This document shows positions 1-7,871 of a stretch of DNA of 59,114 nt, piece by piece (within the stretch, counting starts at the first letter, position 1; the number at the start of each line of letters is the position of its first letter). The translations under genes were made by a program, and so were the position numbers. The notes under the pieces are model-generated. The model searched no databases. It was not told where the DNA came from and saw nothing but the letters and a program-made list of their open reading frames with translations. Origin of the DNA: Allofranklinella schreckenbergeri (GTDB lineage: Bacteria; Pseudomonadota; Gammaproteobacteria; Burkholderiales; Burkholderiaceae_C); assembly GCF_003703475.1 (NCBI RefSeq), contig NZ_RDQM01000014.1, positions 1 to 59,114 on the forward strand, read 5' to 3'.

Positions 1-125
1 AGATCAGATAAGGGGCGACAAAGCTCCATTCTTCATCGCTGACATCACTGGGGTAAGGCTTGCGAGACATGCTGGCACTGTATCCAAGCTCAGCACCACC
101 TCTCGGAAAAGTGCATAACACGCTC
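1..125 (-). mobile_element. IS5-family element IS-A, 5' end (cut by window edge)
   Basis: The minus strand holds the 5' end of an insertion sequence. Its terminal inverted repeat GAGCGTGTTATG is at 125-114 and the transposase starts with ATG at 70-68, reading MSRKPYPSDVSDEEWSFVAP before leaving the window. The same transposase type ends at 58998 at the other edge, with the matching repeat CATAACACGCTC, so both edges lie in copies of one element or in one copy split by the window. The element interrupts the transposase of IS-B just after a TTTA sequence. Assignment to IS5 rests on the N-terminal motif. Confidence 0.8.
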
Positions 126-430
126 TAAAGCCTGCTGCAGCAAGCTGGTGCCTTGTTCATTGGGCTGGCTCCAGATCTGGAAGTAGGCGTGTACGGTGCG
201 CCATTTGGGAAAGTCACTCGGTAGAGCTCTCCATTGGCAACCTGTGCGCAGCAGGTACAGCACGGCGCAGAACACCTCATACAGATCCACCGTGCGCGGG
301 CGGGTGCTTTTGCGTGCGCTCTCCAGCAAAGGGCGCACATGCTCAAATTGCTCTGGGCTGATGTCGCTTGGGTATTTCGCTCTCATGCAACGAGCATAAA
401 CAAACTGGCAAAAAGATTTTGAACAGGTTC
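126..430 (-). mobile_element. IS5-family element IS-B remnant with truncated transposase ORF A
   Basis: A minus-strand ORF starts at ATG 386 and reads MRAKYPSDISPEQFEHVRPL, the typical first-frame product of two-frame IS5/IS427-group elements. It includes the conserved region around GCQWRALPSDFPKWRTVHAY. After about 86 codons the frame runs into the end of IS-A at 125, so the catalytic half is missing. The outer end GAACCTGTTCAAAATC lies at 430-415. This element was present before IS-A jumped into it and is not functional. Confidence 0.75.
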
Positions 431-449
431 TGAGACTGAACACCTAGCC

Positions 450-799
450 TTGGGTTTATCTCGCAAGCCTTATCCCAGTGATGTAAGCGGCGAGGAATGG
501 AGCTTTGTTGTCCCTTTCCTGATCTTCTTGGATCAAGAGGTGCCGCAGTGTCAGCACGATTTACGTGAAGTTTTCAAAGTATTGTGCTGGTGCTCCCTGC
601 CCCACGCTGCCAAACGACTCGCCACTGTGGAAGCTGTGTATCAGCAAAGCAGGCGCTGGCTGCATGCAGGTTGTTTCGAGGCGAGGCCATCGTGTCGGAT
701 TTACGCTCCATCATCCGGAGCGCTCAAGGTCGATAGGGCCTCCAGGCGCAGTGGCCATTGATGATTGCATCTTACAGTCCAGTTTTCTGCTGCCGAGGC
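450..799 (+). pseudogene. IS5-family transposase pseudogene, part upstream of the prophage
   Basis: The frame reads LSRKPYPSDVSGEEWSFVVP, very close to IS-A, but the ATG is lost (TTA in its place). The reading frame breaks near 690 and the segment after LQS lacks about 100 residues compared with complete IS5 transposases. It ends at the prophage left end. Joined to 41448-41611 it continues as SFLLPRRWVEERSFGWLARF, the normal C-terminal motif, so the prophage inserted into a transposase gene that was already degenerate. Confidence 0.8.
794..799. repeat. Left copy of 6-bp target duplication (CGAGGC)
   Basis: CGAGGC here directly precedes the prophage terminus TGAAGG. The same six bases at 41442-41447 directly follow the terminus GCTTCA. 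Transposable phages of the Mu/B3/BcepMu groups duplicate 5-6 bp on insertion. Confidence 0.85.
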
Positions 800-810
800 T
801 GAAGGGAGGA

Positions 811-880
811 GAGATAAATCCCGGCTGCAGAGTGCGATAAATCCGGGAAATAGTGGGAAATAGAGGGAAATAAAAACGGG
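811..880. promoter_or_regulatory. Left-end transposase binding sites L1, L2 and weak L3
   Basis: L1 GAGATAAATCCCGG (811-824) and L2 GCGATAAATCCGGG (834-847) begin 11 and 34 bp from the left terminus. A weaker copy GAAATAAAAACGGG lies at 867-880. The right end has inverted copies at exactly the same distances. By analogy with MuA binding sites at the Mu ends they are probably transposase (A) sites. GGGAAAT also recurs at 845-872 and resembles half of the repressor-operator palindrome at 9685-9702. Confidence 0.75.
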
Positions 881-949
881 CCGAAAGAAAAAAGTTTTCA
901 AGGAGTGAAAACAAAAAACGGCCTCAAGAATCGGGCCTTGGACACTTCC

Positions 950-1333
950 TCAAGTGTCGTCGTGCTCGTTGTTGAAAAGATCGCGCTGATTGCGGCGAGC
1001 TGCCGCCGCCAGGCGCTTGCGGATGCGATCAATATAGCGGCGCGCGGTGCGCTCCGAAATTCCGTAGTGGCGGGCCAGCTCATCGTAGTTGTCGCCGGTG
1101 AACTTGTTGTAAATCTCCAGCTCCAGCTGTGTCAGCGCCCGTCGCCAATCCATGGGCACATTGAGATTTTGCCCGCCCCAGTGGCTGGCAATGTGATCGG
1201 CCATTGCGCTGGCGGCCAGAGCGCTTTCTGCCTGGCTTATCCCCAGCTCAACAAGAATACGCGTAGCCGCCGCCACGAAATCTTCGAAGAATTCGTGCCG
1301 CCTGATACGCATGCGGCCTTCACGCTCCATCAT
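950..1333 (-). CDS. Mor-like middle/late transcription activator
   Basis: 127 aa, start ATG 1333 overlapping the stop of the preceding gene (ATGA). The C-terminal half contains SHWGGQNLNVP followed by NYDELARHYGISERTARRYIDRI, the dimerisation-plus-HTH arrangement of the Mor/C activator family of Mu (PF08765). In Mu, Mor switches on middle transcription and C the late promoters. This is the only such gene seen in the prophage, so it may directly drive the three late operons headed by the 18-nt element. It is the last gene of the leftward early operon. Confidence 0.85.
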   Translation of the reverse strand: MMEREGRMRIRRHEFFEDFVAAATRILVELGISQAESALAASAMADHIASHWGGQNLNVPMDWRRALTQLELEIYNKFTGDNYDELARHYGISERTARRYIDRIRKRLAAAARRNQRDLFNNEHDDT

Positions 1334-1980
1334 GCAGCGGCCTCCTTGCCGCTGCGTTTTTGGGGCGCTACCTCGGGCGGGATCGCCCGGCCCATGGCCC
1401 GCATGCAATGCACCCAGGCGGCGTAATAAATATCAAACCCCTCGCCAGCGGCCAGGCGGCGCACGGCTGCTGCGGCATGCGCCGCACGCTCAGGCGGCAG
1501 CTCCATCTCCATCAGATCGGCCAGCATCTGTTCGACCTGTCCTGGCAAAAAACGCATCGCCCATTTTTTGAGCGCCTCAATCAGTGGCACGTAATCGCGC
1601 ACAAACCGCAAATCATCCACGTGAGCGATGCGTTTGACAAACTCTGCCAGCGCCATTTCAGACGGGTCCTGCACCACGCCCAGAGCATGCAGGAACAGCC
1701 ACAGCGCGCGCACCTTGCGCGCCTGCTCGTTGTCGATGTAGATCGTGCGGCCGCTCTGCTGGCCTGTGGGCTTGACCCGGAACCCGGCCCGCTTGAGATG
1801 GTCGAGCACCTTGATCAGATGCGCCATGTCCATGTGGCTGGTCGAATCCGCGCCGCCCACGGTGCGCAGCACTGTGCGATAGGTCTCCTCGTCCAGGCCC
1901 AATTGACGCTTGGCCACATGGATCAACTTGCGCCACTTGGCCGCGCGTGGCGTGTTTGCGGGGCGTTGTGTAGCAGCCAT
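1330..1980 (-). CDS. gemA: GemA / gp16-family regulatory protein (DUF1018)
   Basis: 216 aa; ATG 1980 chosen because GAGGAGG lies 7 nt upstream. It opens with the lysine/arginine-rich KWRKLIHVAKRQLGLDEETY segment typical of phage GemA/gp16 proteins (PF06252), followed by a central HMDMAHLIKVLDHLKRAGF helix. In Mu, GemA modulates host gene expression and DNA topology. It sits directly upstream of the Mor-like gene, as gemA and mor do in Mu, and is translationally coupled to it. Confidence 0.85.
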   Translation of the reverse strand: MAATQRPANTPRAAKWRKLIHVAKRQLGLDEETYRTVLRTVGGADSTSHMDMAHLIKVLDHLKRAGFRVKPTGQQSGRTIYIDNEQARKVRALWLFLHALGVVQDPSEMALAEFVKRIAHVDDLRFVRDYVPLIEALKKWAMRFLPGQVEQMLADLMEMELPPERAAHAAAAVRRLAAGEGFDIYYAAWVHCMRAMGRAIPPEVAPQKRSGKEAAA

Positions 1981-1982
1981 GC

Positions 1983-2459
1983 TCACACCTCCTCACACAA
2001 CATCATCCCGACCGATGGCTCTTGCGGCATCACAGCGTCCGACGTGTAGAACACGACGCCTTTGATGCGGCCTGCTTTGGCCCTAGCCTGGCATTTGTTC
2101 AGCCATGCGTCCACTGCCAGGAGCTTCTCTCGCACGGCCTGCGCTTGCCCGACGTTGGGTACCAGCCAGCCGTCACGCTCGAAAACACGTTGCGCCATCA
2201 TGCCCATGATGAGCTCCAGCTCGCAGCGCGGCCCGGCAGCGATCAGCAAAGGCCCGCTGTCGGGCTCATGGTGCATTCGTTCGCCCATTTGCACGAGTCC
2301 ATCGCGAAAAATCCAGAGCACCTGGGGCGCCATGTCGAAAAAACTCCGGCATCCGCAACGCGGGCAGGCGCCCTCAGTGGCATTGGCAAATTTTTTGCTG
2401 GGCACGTCCACCCACTCGCTTTGCGCGCAGGCGTATCTACAGCGCGTGCATTTGATCAT
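1983..2459 (-). CDS. Phage early protein with zinc-ribbon N-terminus, function unknown
   Basis: 158 aa, ATG 2459 with AGGAGG 5 nt upstream. Two CxxC pairs (CTRC near residue 4 and CPRCGC near residue 33) suggest a small zinc ribbon. The rest (LELIMGMMAQRVFERDGWLV...) is not recognised. It is the third gene from the end of the leftward early operon, between the Gam-like gene and gemA. A nucleic-acid-binding role is plausible but not shown. Confidence 0.7.
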   Translation of the reverse strand: MIKCTRCRYACAQSEWVDVPSKKFANATEGACPRCGCRSFFDMAPQVLWIFRDGLVQMGERMHHEPDSGPLLIAAGPRCELELIMGMMAQRVFERDGWLVPNVGQAQAVREKLLAVDAWLNKCQARAKAGRIKGVVFYTSDAVMPQEPSVGMMLCEEV

Positions 2460-2469
2460 GTGCACCTCC

Positions 2470-3012
2470 TCAAACTGCCTCGCCAGCCTCTTCCTCCGCG
2501 CCCTTGAGAAGCGCGGCCACCAATTTGTCTACGGTGGCCGTTGTGTCCTTGATGACGACCTCGTCATCAGAATCGCTGATGCTCACGCCCACGCGCTTGA
2601 GCTCGGCGGCGCTGAGGCCCGCCAATGCCGCCTTGATGGGCACCTCGCGGCTTTGGATCAGCGCATCGGCGGCATCTGGCAGGTGGCGGCGGATCAGCCG
2701 CACGACCTGCGCGTCATCGTCCCAACTGATCTTGCCCTTGCCCTTCTGGTAGCCCAGCTTGATGCCCTCCAGCACCACCGTGCGCGGCCGGATGAACAGT
2801 TGCGGGCTGGCCTCGATGGCCGCGCGCAGCGCCGCCTCGGCCTCGGTCACGCGCGCCACGGCGCTGCGCAGACCGGCCAGGCGCTGGCGCTTGATGGCCT
2901 CCAGCGCGTCATGCAGGCCCTGGGCGCGCTCGGTCAGCACATCCTTGTGCTGGCGGTAGCTGCGTGCAGCAGCGGCAATGGCAGTCATGGGGTTGGTGGT
3001 TTGGGTGTCCAT
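2470..3012 (-). CDS. Putative Gam-like host-nuclease inhibitor
   Basis: 180 aa, ATG 3012 with GAGGA upstream. The N-terminal half is a long helix (residues about 10-70). The second half reads VVLEGIKLGYQKGKGKISWD, then a helix with SREVPIKAALAGLSAAELK and a C-terminal DDEVVIK strand. This organisation resembles Mu Gam, which binds free double-stranded ends and protects phage DNA from RecBCD. The position among early genes near B also fits. Sequence identity to Mu Gam is low by eye, so the assignment is tentative. Confidence 0.55.
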   Translation of the reverse strand: MDTQTTNPMTAIAAAARSYRQHKDVLTERAQGLHDALEAIKRQRLAGLRSAVARVTEAEAALRAAIEASPQLFIRPRTVVLEGIKLGYQKGKGKISWDDDAQVVRLIRRHLPDAADALIQSREVPIKAALAGLSAAELKRVGVSISDSDDEVVIKDTTATVDKLVAALLKGAEEEAGEAV

Positions 3013-3029
3013 GGTGTCCTCTCTCAAAA

Positions 3030-3278
3030 TCAACAATCACGGTTTATCTGCGCCAGGTGCTGCAACACCAGCAGCGCGGCGCGGTCCAGGTCTGTGGCGG
3101 CACGCAGCGGCGTCAGCGTGGGCGAATACAGGCCGCGCCCGTCATCGGCCAGCAACAGGCCGTGCTCAATGGCCTCGCCGCCGCTCAGCAGCTCAATCAG
3201 CACGCGGATCGCCACGCCGCGCGCCTGGCCCGGCGTCAGCTGCACCTGCGCCTGCAGGGCGATGGGGGCGCTGCTCAT
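3030..3278 (-). CDS. Small early phage protein, unknown
   Basis: 82 aa. ATG 3278 overlaps the stop of the upstream gene (ATGA-type coupling). One hydrophilic domain with ARGVAIRVLIELLSGGEAIEHG. No motif recognised. Its position inside the tightly packed leftward operon supports it being a real gene. Confidence 0.6.
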   Translation of the reverse strand: MSSAPIALQAQVQLTPGQARGVAIRVLIELLSGGEAIEHGLLLADDGRGLYSPTLTPLRAATDLDRAALLVLQHLAQINRDC

Positions 3279-4012
3279 TGGGCGGCCTCCCCATTGCTTG
3301 GCTCGCCCGGCTCGCCCGGCCCGTTGCCGCCAGCGTCGCTGCCCTGCGTGCGCTGCAGCATGCGCTCGCGCCGCTGCAGGTTGCGCAGCCGCTCCTCCTG
3401 CATGCGCCGGATGGCCAGGCTGGTGTAGCGTGGCGGCTCGCCCGCCGGCGCAGCCGGCGGCTGGGCCCCGGCGCTGGCCTCTGCGCCTGGCACGGCATCC
3501 GGGCGCAGAGCCTCGTCCAGCGCCTGGCCAATGCTGGTGGCGGCGCCCTGCACATGCGCGCCGCGCGGCCCCGCGCGCCGCTCCATCTCCGCCTTCGCCT
3601 CGGCAATCGCCTCGCTCTTGTCCACCCGCCGCACCAGGATCGCGTACAGATAGGCGTTATCCTTGAGCGGCAACACCAGCGTCCCCTTGCCCTGCGCCTC
3701 AAACACCGCCTCGAACGCCGCCTGCCAATCCTCCACCCCCACCGGCCAATCGCGCCCGGCCCGGTTAACCTTGCGGCTGCGCATCGCCTCCACCAACTCC
3801 CCCAACACCCGCCGCACCCGCGCCCAGCTCAGGCGCTGCTTGGCCGGCGTATGCAGCCGCAAATAGCGCAGCGTGGCAGCGCCCAGCGACGGCTGATACG
3901 TCTTGATCAGGTACTCGATCATCTGCCGCGCCTGGGCATCGTCCACCGCCTGGCAAATCACCAGCTCCAGGCTCGCCTGGCTACGGCACACCGGGCACAC
4001 ATAACTCAACAT
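3275..4012 (-). CDS. Early phage protein, unknown, CxxC motif at N-terminus
   Basis: 245 aa, ATG 4012. It begins MLSYVCPVCRSQASLELVIC, suggesting half of a zinc finger, followed by a basic helical domain (SWARVRRVLGELVEAMRSRK), a mixed region to about residue 150, and a proline/glycine-rich C-terminal tail. Not assigned to a characterised family. Overlaps the next upstream gene by 7 bp, consistent with one operon. Confidence 0.65.
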   Translation of the reverse strand: MLSYVCPVCRSQASLELVICQAVDDAQARQMIEYLIKTYQPSLGAATLRYLRLHTPAKQRLSWARVRRVLGELVEAMRSRKVNRAGRDWPVGVEDWQAAFEAVFEAQGKGTLVLPLKDNAYLYAILVRRVDKSEAIAEAKAEMERRAGPRGAHVQGAATSIGQALDEALRPDAVPGAEASAGAQPPAAPAGEPPRYTSLAIRRMQEERLRNLQRRERMLQRTQGSDAGGNGPGEPGEPSNGEAAQ

Positions 4013-4269
4013 GCCGCCGCCCCCTCCAGCGCATACCCCGGCAAAGCCCGGCAATGCGGCGTCACCGCATACATCAGCGCCCCCCAATCAATACTCAGGC
4101 GCTGCACCGCAAACCCGTGCATGCACAAGTAATCCAGCATCTGCTGCACCTGCTCCAAATCAAACACCGGCCGCCAGTAATCGAACAAACCCTGCGCCGT
4201 CCACCACGCCCCGTCATCGCGCAAATGCAGCCACAGCCGCGCGGTCCCGTAATCCAGCCCCACGCTCAT
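4006..4269 (-). CDS. Small early phage protein, unknown
   Basis: 87 aa, ATG 4269 overlapping the upstream stop. Contains WWTAQGLFDYWRPVFDLEQV and a hydrophobic middle, with no transmembrane segment. Function not recognised. The overlap with both neighbours supports translation. Confidence 0.6.
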   Translation of the reverse strand: MSVGLDYGTARLWLHLRDDGAWWTAQGLFDYWRPVFDLEQVQQMLDYLCMHGFAVQRLSIDWGALMYAVTPHCRALPGYALEGAAAC

Positions 4270-4454
4270 ACAGCCCCCCACAGCAGCAACAAAACCACCC
4301 GCGCCAACAACATAGGCAGCCCCGCCAGCAAAGCCACCAGCACCGCCGCCAACACCGCCGCCAGGACCAGGCGCCGCCAATCGCGCCGCCTGCGCGCATA
4401 ACCCACGATCACCCCATGCAGCGGCTGCGGCTCATACGGAAAACGCTCCCTCAT
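4266..4454 (-). CDS. Small early membrane protein
   Basis: 62 aa. A basic N-terminus (ARRRRDWRR) is followed by about 34 hydrophobic residues (LVLAAVLAAVLVALLAGLPM...), enough for one long or two short membrane helices with the positive end inside. Function unknown. Early-region membrane peptides of transposable phages sometimes act on host physiology, but nothing here specifies that. Confidence 0.6.
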   Translation of the reverse strand: MRERFPYEPQPLHGVIVGYARRRRDWRRLVLAAVLAAVLVALLAGLPMLLARVVLLLLWGAV

Positions 4455-4642
4455 TCCTCATACTCCTCATCTGCAAGAAGTTCTGCGGCAATGCCATCGG
4501 CACGGTCTGCCAAGGCAGTCAATTCGCTGCGGTTGAATTCATCCATGCCATCCCACGCCTCTGCCATCTTCAGCAAGGTTTGTTGAATCTTCCGGAGAGT
4601 TCTTCGTTGGTAGGCAGCAAGCTGCTTTTTAGTCAGGCTCAT
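4451..4642 (-). CDS. Small acidic/helical early protein, unknown
   Basis: 63 aa, ATG 4642. Strongly helical, basic N-terminal half (LTKKQLAAYQRRTLRKIQQT) and acidic C-terminus (LLADEEYEE). Overlaps both neighbouring genes by 4 bp. No family recognised. Confidence 0.55.
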   Translation of the reverse strand: MSLTKKQLAAYQRRTLRKIQQTLLKMAEAWDGMDEFNRSELTALADRADGIAAELLADEEYEE

Positions 4643-4821
4643 GCTGCCACCTCCACCACGCGCGCGCCCTCTGCAATGCGGCAAGTGTCGATGCGCACCG
4701 GCATCGCCGCGCCCAGCCAATCGAGCAGCCCGAACAACGCCCGCGCCTGGGTACGTTCGCGCACCTCAAACGTGCGCTCGGATGAATCAAAAAACACCCG
4801 CATCTGCCATGTGTGGTACAT
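4639..4821 (-). CDS. Small early protein, unknown
   Basis: 60 aa, MYHTWQMRVFFDSSERTFEV at the N-terminus; a compact alpha/beta protein by appearance. Lies 2 bp after the B gene and overlaps the next gene. No family recognised. Confidence 0.55.
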   Translation of the reverse strand: MYHTWQMRVFFDSSERTFEVRERTQARALFGLLDWLGAAMPVRIDTCRIAEGARVVEVAA

Positions 4822-4823
4822 CG

Positions 4824-6062
4824 TCAGTCCCCCTTCGCCGCTGCCGCAATCAATGCGCCGTTGACCTTGGCCGCGCCAATGCGCACCGCCTGATTGAGCG
4901 CCCGCGTCACCAGGTTATTGACCGCCAGCGGGTGGCAAATACTGCGCTCGGCCACCACGCGCCGCCCGCCCTGAACCTCCGCCACATGGGCGCGCAGCAC
5001 GCCGCGAATGGCATCTGCCACATCGCGCTCAAAAATCGCGTCGTAATCGAGCTCCACCCGCTTGAGCTTGTGGCGCAGGTACTGCTCCACATGGTTGTCC
5101 AATGGGGGCAACTTGATCAGCTCGCCGCGCTGCTGCACCTCGCGGATCGTCGGGTCGTAGTTCTCCCACTTGCGCGCCAGCTCATCCTGGCCGATCACGA
5201 TGATCGCCAGCAGCTTCTTGAAGCCGTCCTCCACCTCAAAAAACCGCTTGAAACTGCGCAACGTCGGCTTGGCAATGTCGTGGCCCTCCTCAATGATCAC
5301 CACGTGCTTTTGCCCCATGTTGGCGCTGTCCTTGAGCATCTTGTGCATCTGCGCCATGCGCGCCTGCATCGTCTGGCGAATCGGCGCCGAATCGTCCAGC
5401 GTGCGGATGATCGCGCTCACAATGTCCGCCGCATTGAACTTCTTGCCGCGCTGGTCATCGCCCGTCATGTTGATCACATACGGCTCAATCACCGTGATCG
5501 GCTCGCGATCGGTGTGAATCCAATCGACCAGCGCCTTGCGCAGCACACTCTTGCCGCTGCCCGACTGCCCCGCCAGGATCAACATCCCGCCGTGCTTGGC
5601 CGTCTGCCGCATCGCCGCGTAGGCATAGCTGATATCGGGCGACATGAACACATCGTCCATGCCCGCCAGCTCATTGACAAACGGGTCCCGTACAATCCGG
5701 AACTGCCGGCGCGCCTCTGGCGTCAACGTTTGGTGTGTCAACAACATACTCAAATCCTCAGTGTCGTTATCGGCCTGCTGGCCGGGGATCAATGCCTCTG
5801 CTGCCGCGCCGCTACGCAGCAGCAGGGGCACCTCGTTTTCAGGGGCTGTCTGCCACAACGTGGCCAATTCATCCGCGCGCGCCCCACGCTCGCGCAAATA
5901 ATCCTCAACACGCACCTTCATGGTCTCAGCCAGGCCCGCACGCCTGGGCCAGACGCCGTGGTTCATGGCCTGCGCAATCGTCGCGTCGCTCACACCCACA
6001 TGCGCTGCCAGCTCACGCTGACGCACGTACAAGCGCACCATCACGTTCTTGGCTCTCAGCAT
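4824..6062 (-). CDS. B: Transposition ATPase, MuB-like (AAA+)
   Basis: 412 aa. An N-terminal HTH (RQRELAAHVGVSDATIAQAM, residues about 15-34) precedes an AAA ATPase with Walker A GQSGSGKS (165-172) and Walker B VVIIEEG (254-260). The domain order matches MuB, which coats target DNA, gives target immunity and activates the transposase. The start ATG overlaps the stop of the transposase gene (TGATG), so the two are translationally coupled. Confidence 0.9.
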   Translation of the reverse strand: MLRAKNVMVRLYVRQRELAAHVGVSDATIAQAMNHGVWPRRAGLAETMKVRVEDYLRERGARADELATLWQTAPENEVPLLLRSGAAAEALIPGQQADNDTEDLSMLLTHQTLTPEARRQFRIVRDPFVNELAGMDDVFMSPDISYAYAAMRQTAKHGGMLILAGQSGSGKSVLRKALVDWIHTDREPITVIEPYVINMTGDDQRGKKFNAADIVSAIIRTLDDSAPIRQTMQARMAQMHKMLKDSANMGQKHVVIIEEGHDIAKPTLRSFKRFFEVEDGFKKLLAIIVIGQDELARKWENYDPTIREVQQRGELIKLPPLDNHVEQYLRHKLKRVELDYDAIFERDVADAIRGVLRAHVAEVQGGRRVVAERSICHPLAVNNLVTRALNQAVRIGAAKVNGALIAAAAKGD

Positions 6063-7861
6063 CAGTTCCCCCCGTTCACAATGCGCAGGCCACCACCGCC
6101 CCCGGCAGCGCGCAATAGCTCCGGCTGCGGCGTCTTGAGTTGCTCAATCAGCACCTGCAATTGCCCTTCGGCAATCCCCTCATCGCCCAAACGGCCTGAG
6201 AGGAATCGGTTTTCTTCGGGCGACAAATTACGTCCCAGCTCGCGGCTGATGCGCAGCATCGCCGTCACGCTGTCCACCATGATCGGCGCCACCTGCGCAT
6301 GCGCCGGCGCCTCGATCTCCGTGCCCTGGCGCACCAGGTACGTCGGCATCTGCACCTCGCGCAAATGGCTGTGCGCATCCAGCTGCCCGCCAAACGGCAC
6401 CGCCTTCTTCTGGCGCGCCTGCTCGGCATCGGCATGCTCCGGGTACGCCATCGCATCCATCGCCCGCGCCGCGCGCTGCGCAGGCGTGGCCGGCTGGGCC
6501 AGATACTCCTGCCCCGCCACCGCCGCGCTCATCGGCGCGCCCCACTCGTCGTACTCAACCTGTGGCTCAGCGCGGTAAATCAGCGGCGCGCCGTCGTAAC
6601 GCTCCAGCTCCACCTGCACCGCACACTCGCCATACACCAGCGGCCGCACGCGTACCACATCGCCCTCATTAATGCCGTCAAAGCCGCGCAGGCTGTAGGT
6701 TTGCGTGCGCCCGGCCTGTGGGTGCTTGAAGCGGATCGACAAATCGGCCTTCACCTGCCGCTCCTCCAGCCGCCCGGCCATCAGCGCCCGGCACACCTCA
6801 ATGGGCGGCAGCAGCCGCAGCTGTTCGGGCTTGATGCGCATCCACAGCCCATAGCGTGCCATCGGCTGCGCCAACCCCTCACGCCGCAGCCGCGTGTCCT
6901 GGCCAGGAATCCGGTTCGCGTTGTACGCCTCGCACCACGCCTGCGCCGCCGCGTTGAGCTGCGCCACATTCGCCACCGGCTCAAAGCGCAAGCGGCTTTC
7001 AAACTGCGTCTCCACCAGGTTATTGGCGTTCTCCACGCCCCCCTTGGCCCGCGCATTGCCTGCGCGGTGCGCCTCATGGCGCACCTCCAACTGCAACAGC
7101 AGCCCCTTGATCGCCTCGGACTGGTTCGCGCTGCCCTTGTCCCACAACAGCAGCTGCGGCACCCCATGCAACACCCGGCCCGGCTGCTTGCCCCAGGCGA
7201 ACATCAAAAACTCAAACAAGTTGTGCTGATCCTCGCCCGCCGCCTCGCGGTACTGCACGCAAATCGCCCCGCTGGCCATGTCCCACAGCACATAGCGAAA
7301 CACCTTGAACTTCACCTTCGCAAAGTTCTCCAGCTTGTTCTTGTAAAATTCGCTGTCGCGCATGATGTGCTGCTCATTGCCCAGGTAGTACACTAGGCAC
7401 AGCGACGGGTCCACCTCATGCACATGGTTGGGGTGCAGGGCGCGCAAACGCTGCACTGGCGCCGCCTGCCGCTTGACTGCCGCGCGCAGCCTGCGCTCGC
7501 GCATCAACCGGTTCAGCTGGCTGTTGCTCACCCCCAGCTGAGCGCCATTGCCCTGCAACACACTGCGCGCCACCGGCGTGAACATCGTCTGCTTGTCGTT
7601 GTCGCGCACGCTCTCGCGCTGCACCGCGCCCAGCTGCGTCAACGCCTGCAATGGCACCGAAGTCGTGCCCTTGTCAGCGCGGCACTTGCGCCCGCTGCTC
7701 CAGCCCGCCACCGCTTTGAGGTGGCGATACACCGTCTGGCGGCTCATGCCCAAAAACTGCGCCGCATCGTCAACCAGCGCGCCGCGCGCGCTGTGCGCCG
7801 CCCCATCCAGCCGGCGCGCCAGCTCGCGGATGTACGCAGCCGCTTCAGGGGACAAGGCCAT
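6062..7861 (-). CDS. A: Phage transposase A (DDE family, MuA-like)
   Basis: 599 aa; ATG 7861 chosen for the GAGGAGG 5 nt upstream. N-terminal HTH (ALVDDAAQFLGMSRQTVYRHL), then an RNase H-like core with D151 (HEVDPSLC), D241 (LLLWDKGSANQ) and E277 (KGGVENAN), then a beta-barrel-like Mu-C region ending near residue 430 and a C-terminal tail that would contact B. It cuts and joins the phage ends for integration and replicative transposition. The likely targets are the GATAAAT sites at both prophage ends. Confidence 0.93.
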   Translation of the reverse strand: MALSPEAAAYIRELARRLDGAAHSARGALVDDAAQFLGMSRQTVYRHLKAVAGWSSGRKCRADKGTTSVPLQALTQLGAVQRESVRDNDKQTMFTPVARSVLQGNGAQLGVSNSQLNRLMRERRLRAAVKRQAAPVQRLRALHPNHVHEVDPSLCLVYYLGNEQHIMRDSEFYKNKLENFAKVKFKVFRYVLWDMASGAICVQYREAAGEDQHNLFEFLMFAWGKQPGRVLHGVPQLLLWDKGSANQSEAIKGLLLQLEVRHEAHRAGNARAKGGVENANNLVETQFESRLRFEPVANVAQLNAAAQAWCEAYNANRIPGQDTRLRREGLAQPMARYGLWMRIKPEQLRLLPPIEVCRALMAGRLEERQVKADLSIRFKHPQAGRTQTYSLRGFDGINEGDVVRVRPLVYGECAVQVELERYDGAPLIYRAEPQVEYDEWGAPMSAAVAGQEYLAQPATPAQRAARAMDAMAYPEHADAEQARQKKAVPFGGQLDAHSHLREVQMPTYLVRQGTEIEAPAHAQVAPIMVDSVTAMLRISRELGRNLSPEENRFLSGRLGDEGIAEGQLQVLIEQLKTPQPELLRAAGGGGGLRIVNGGN

Positions 7862-7871
7862 GGCCGCCTCC

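Noticed and set aside
2062-3666. A 534-codon open frame on the plus strand
   Set aside because: Antisense to a chain of coupled early genes with good ribosome-binding sites. Composition (Ala/Arg/Pro-rich) is typical of a shadow frame.
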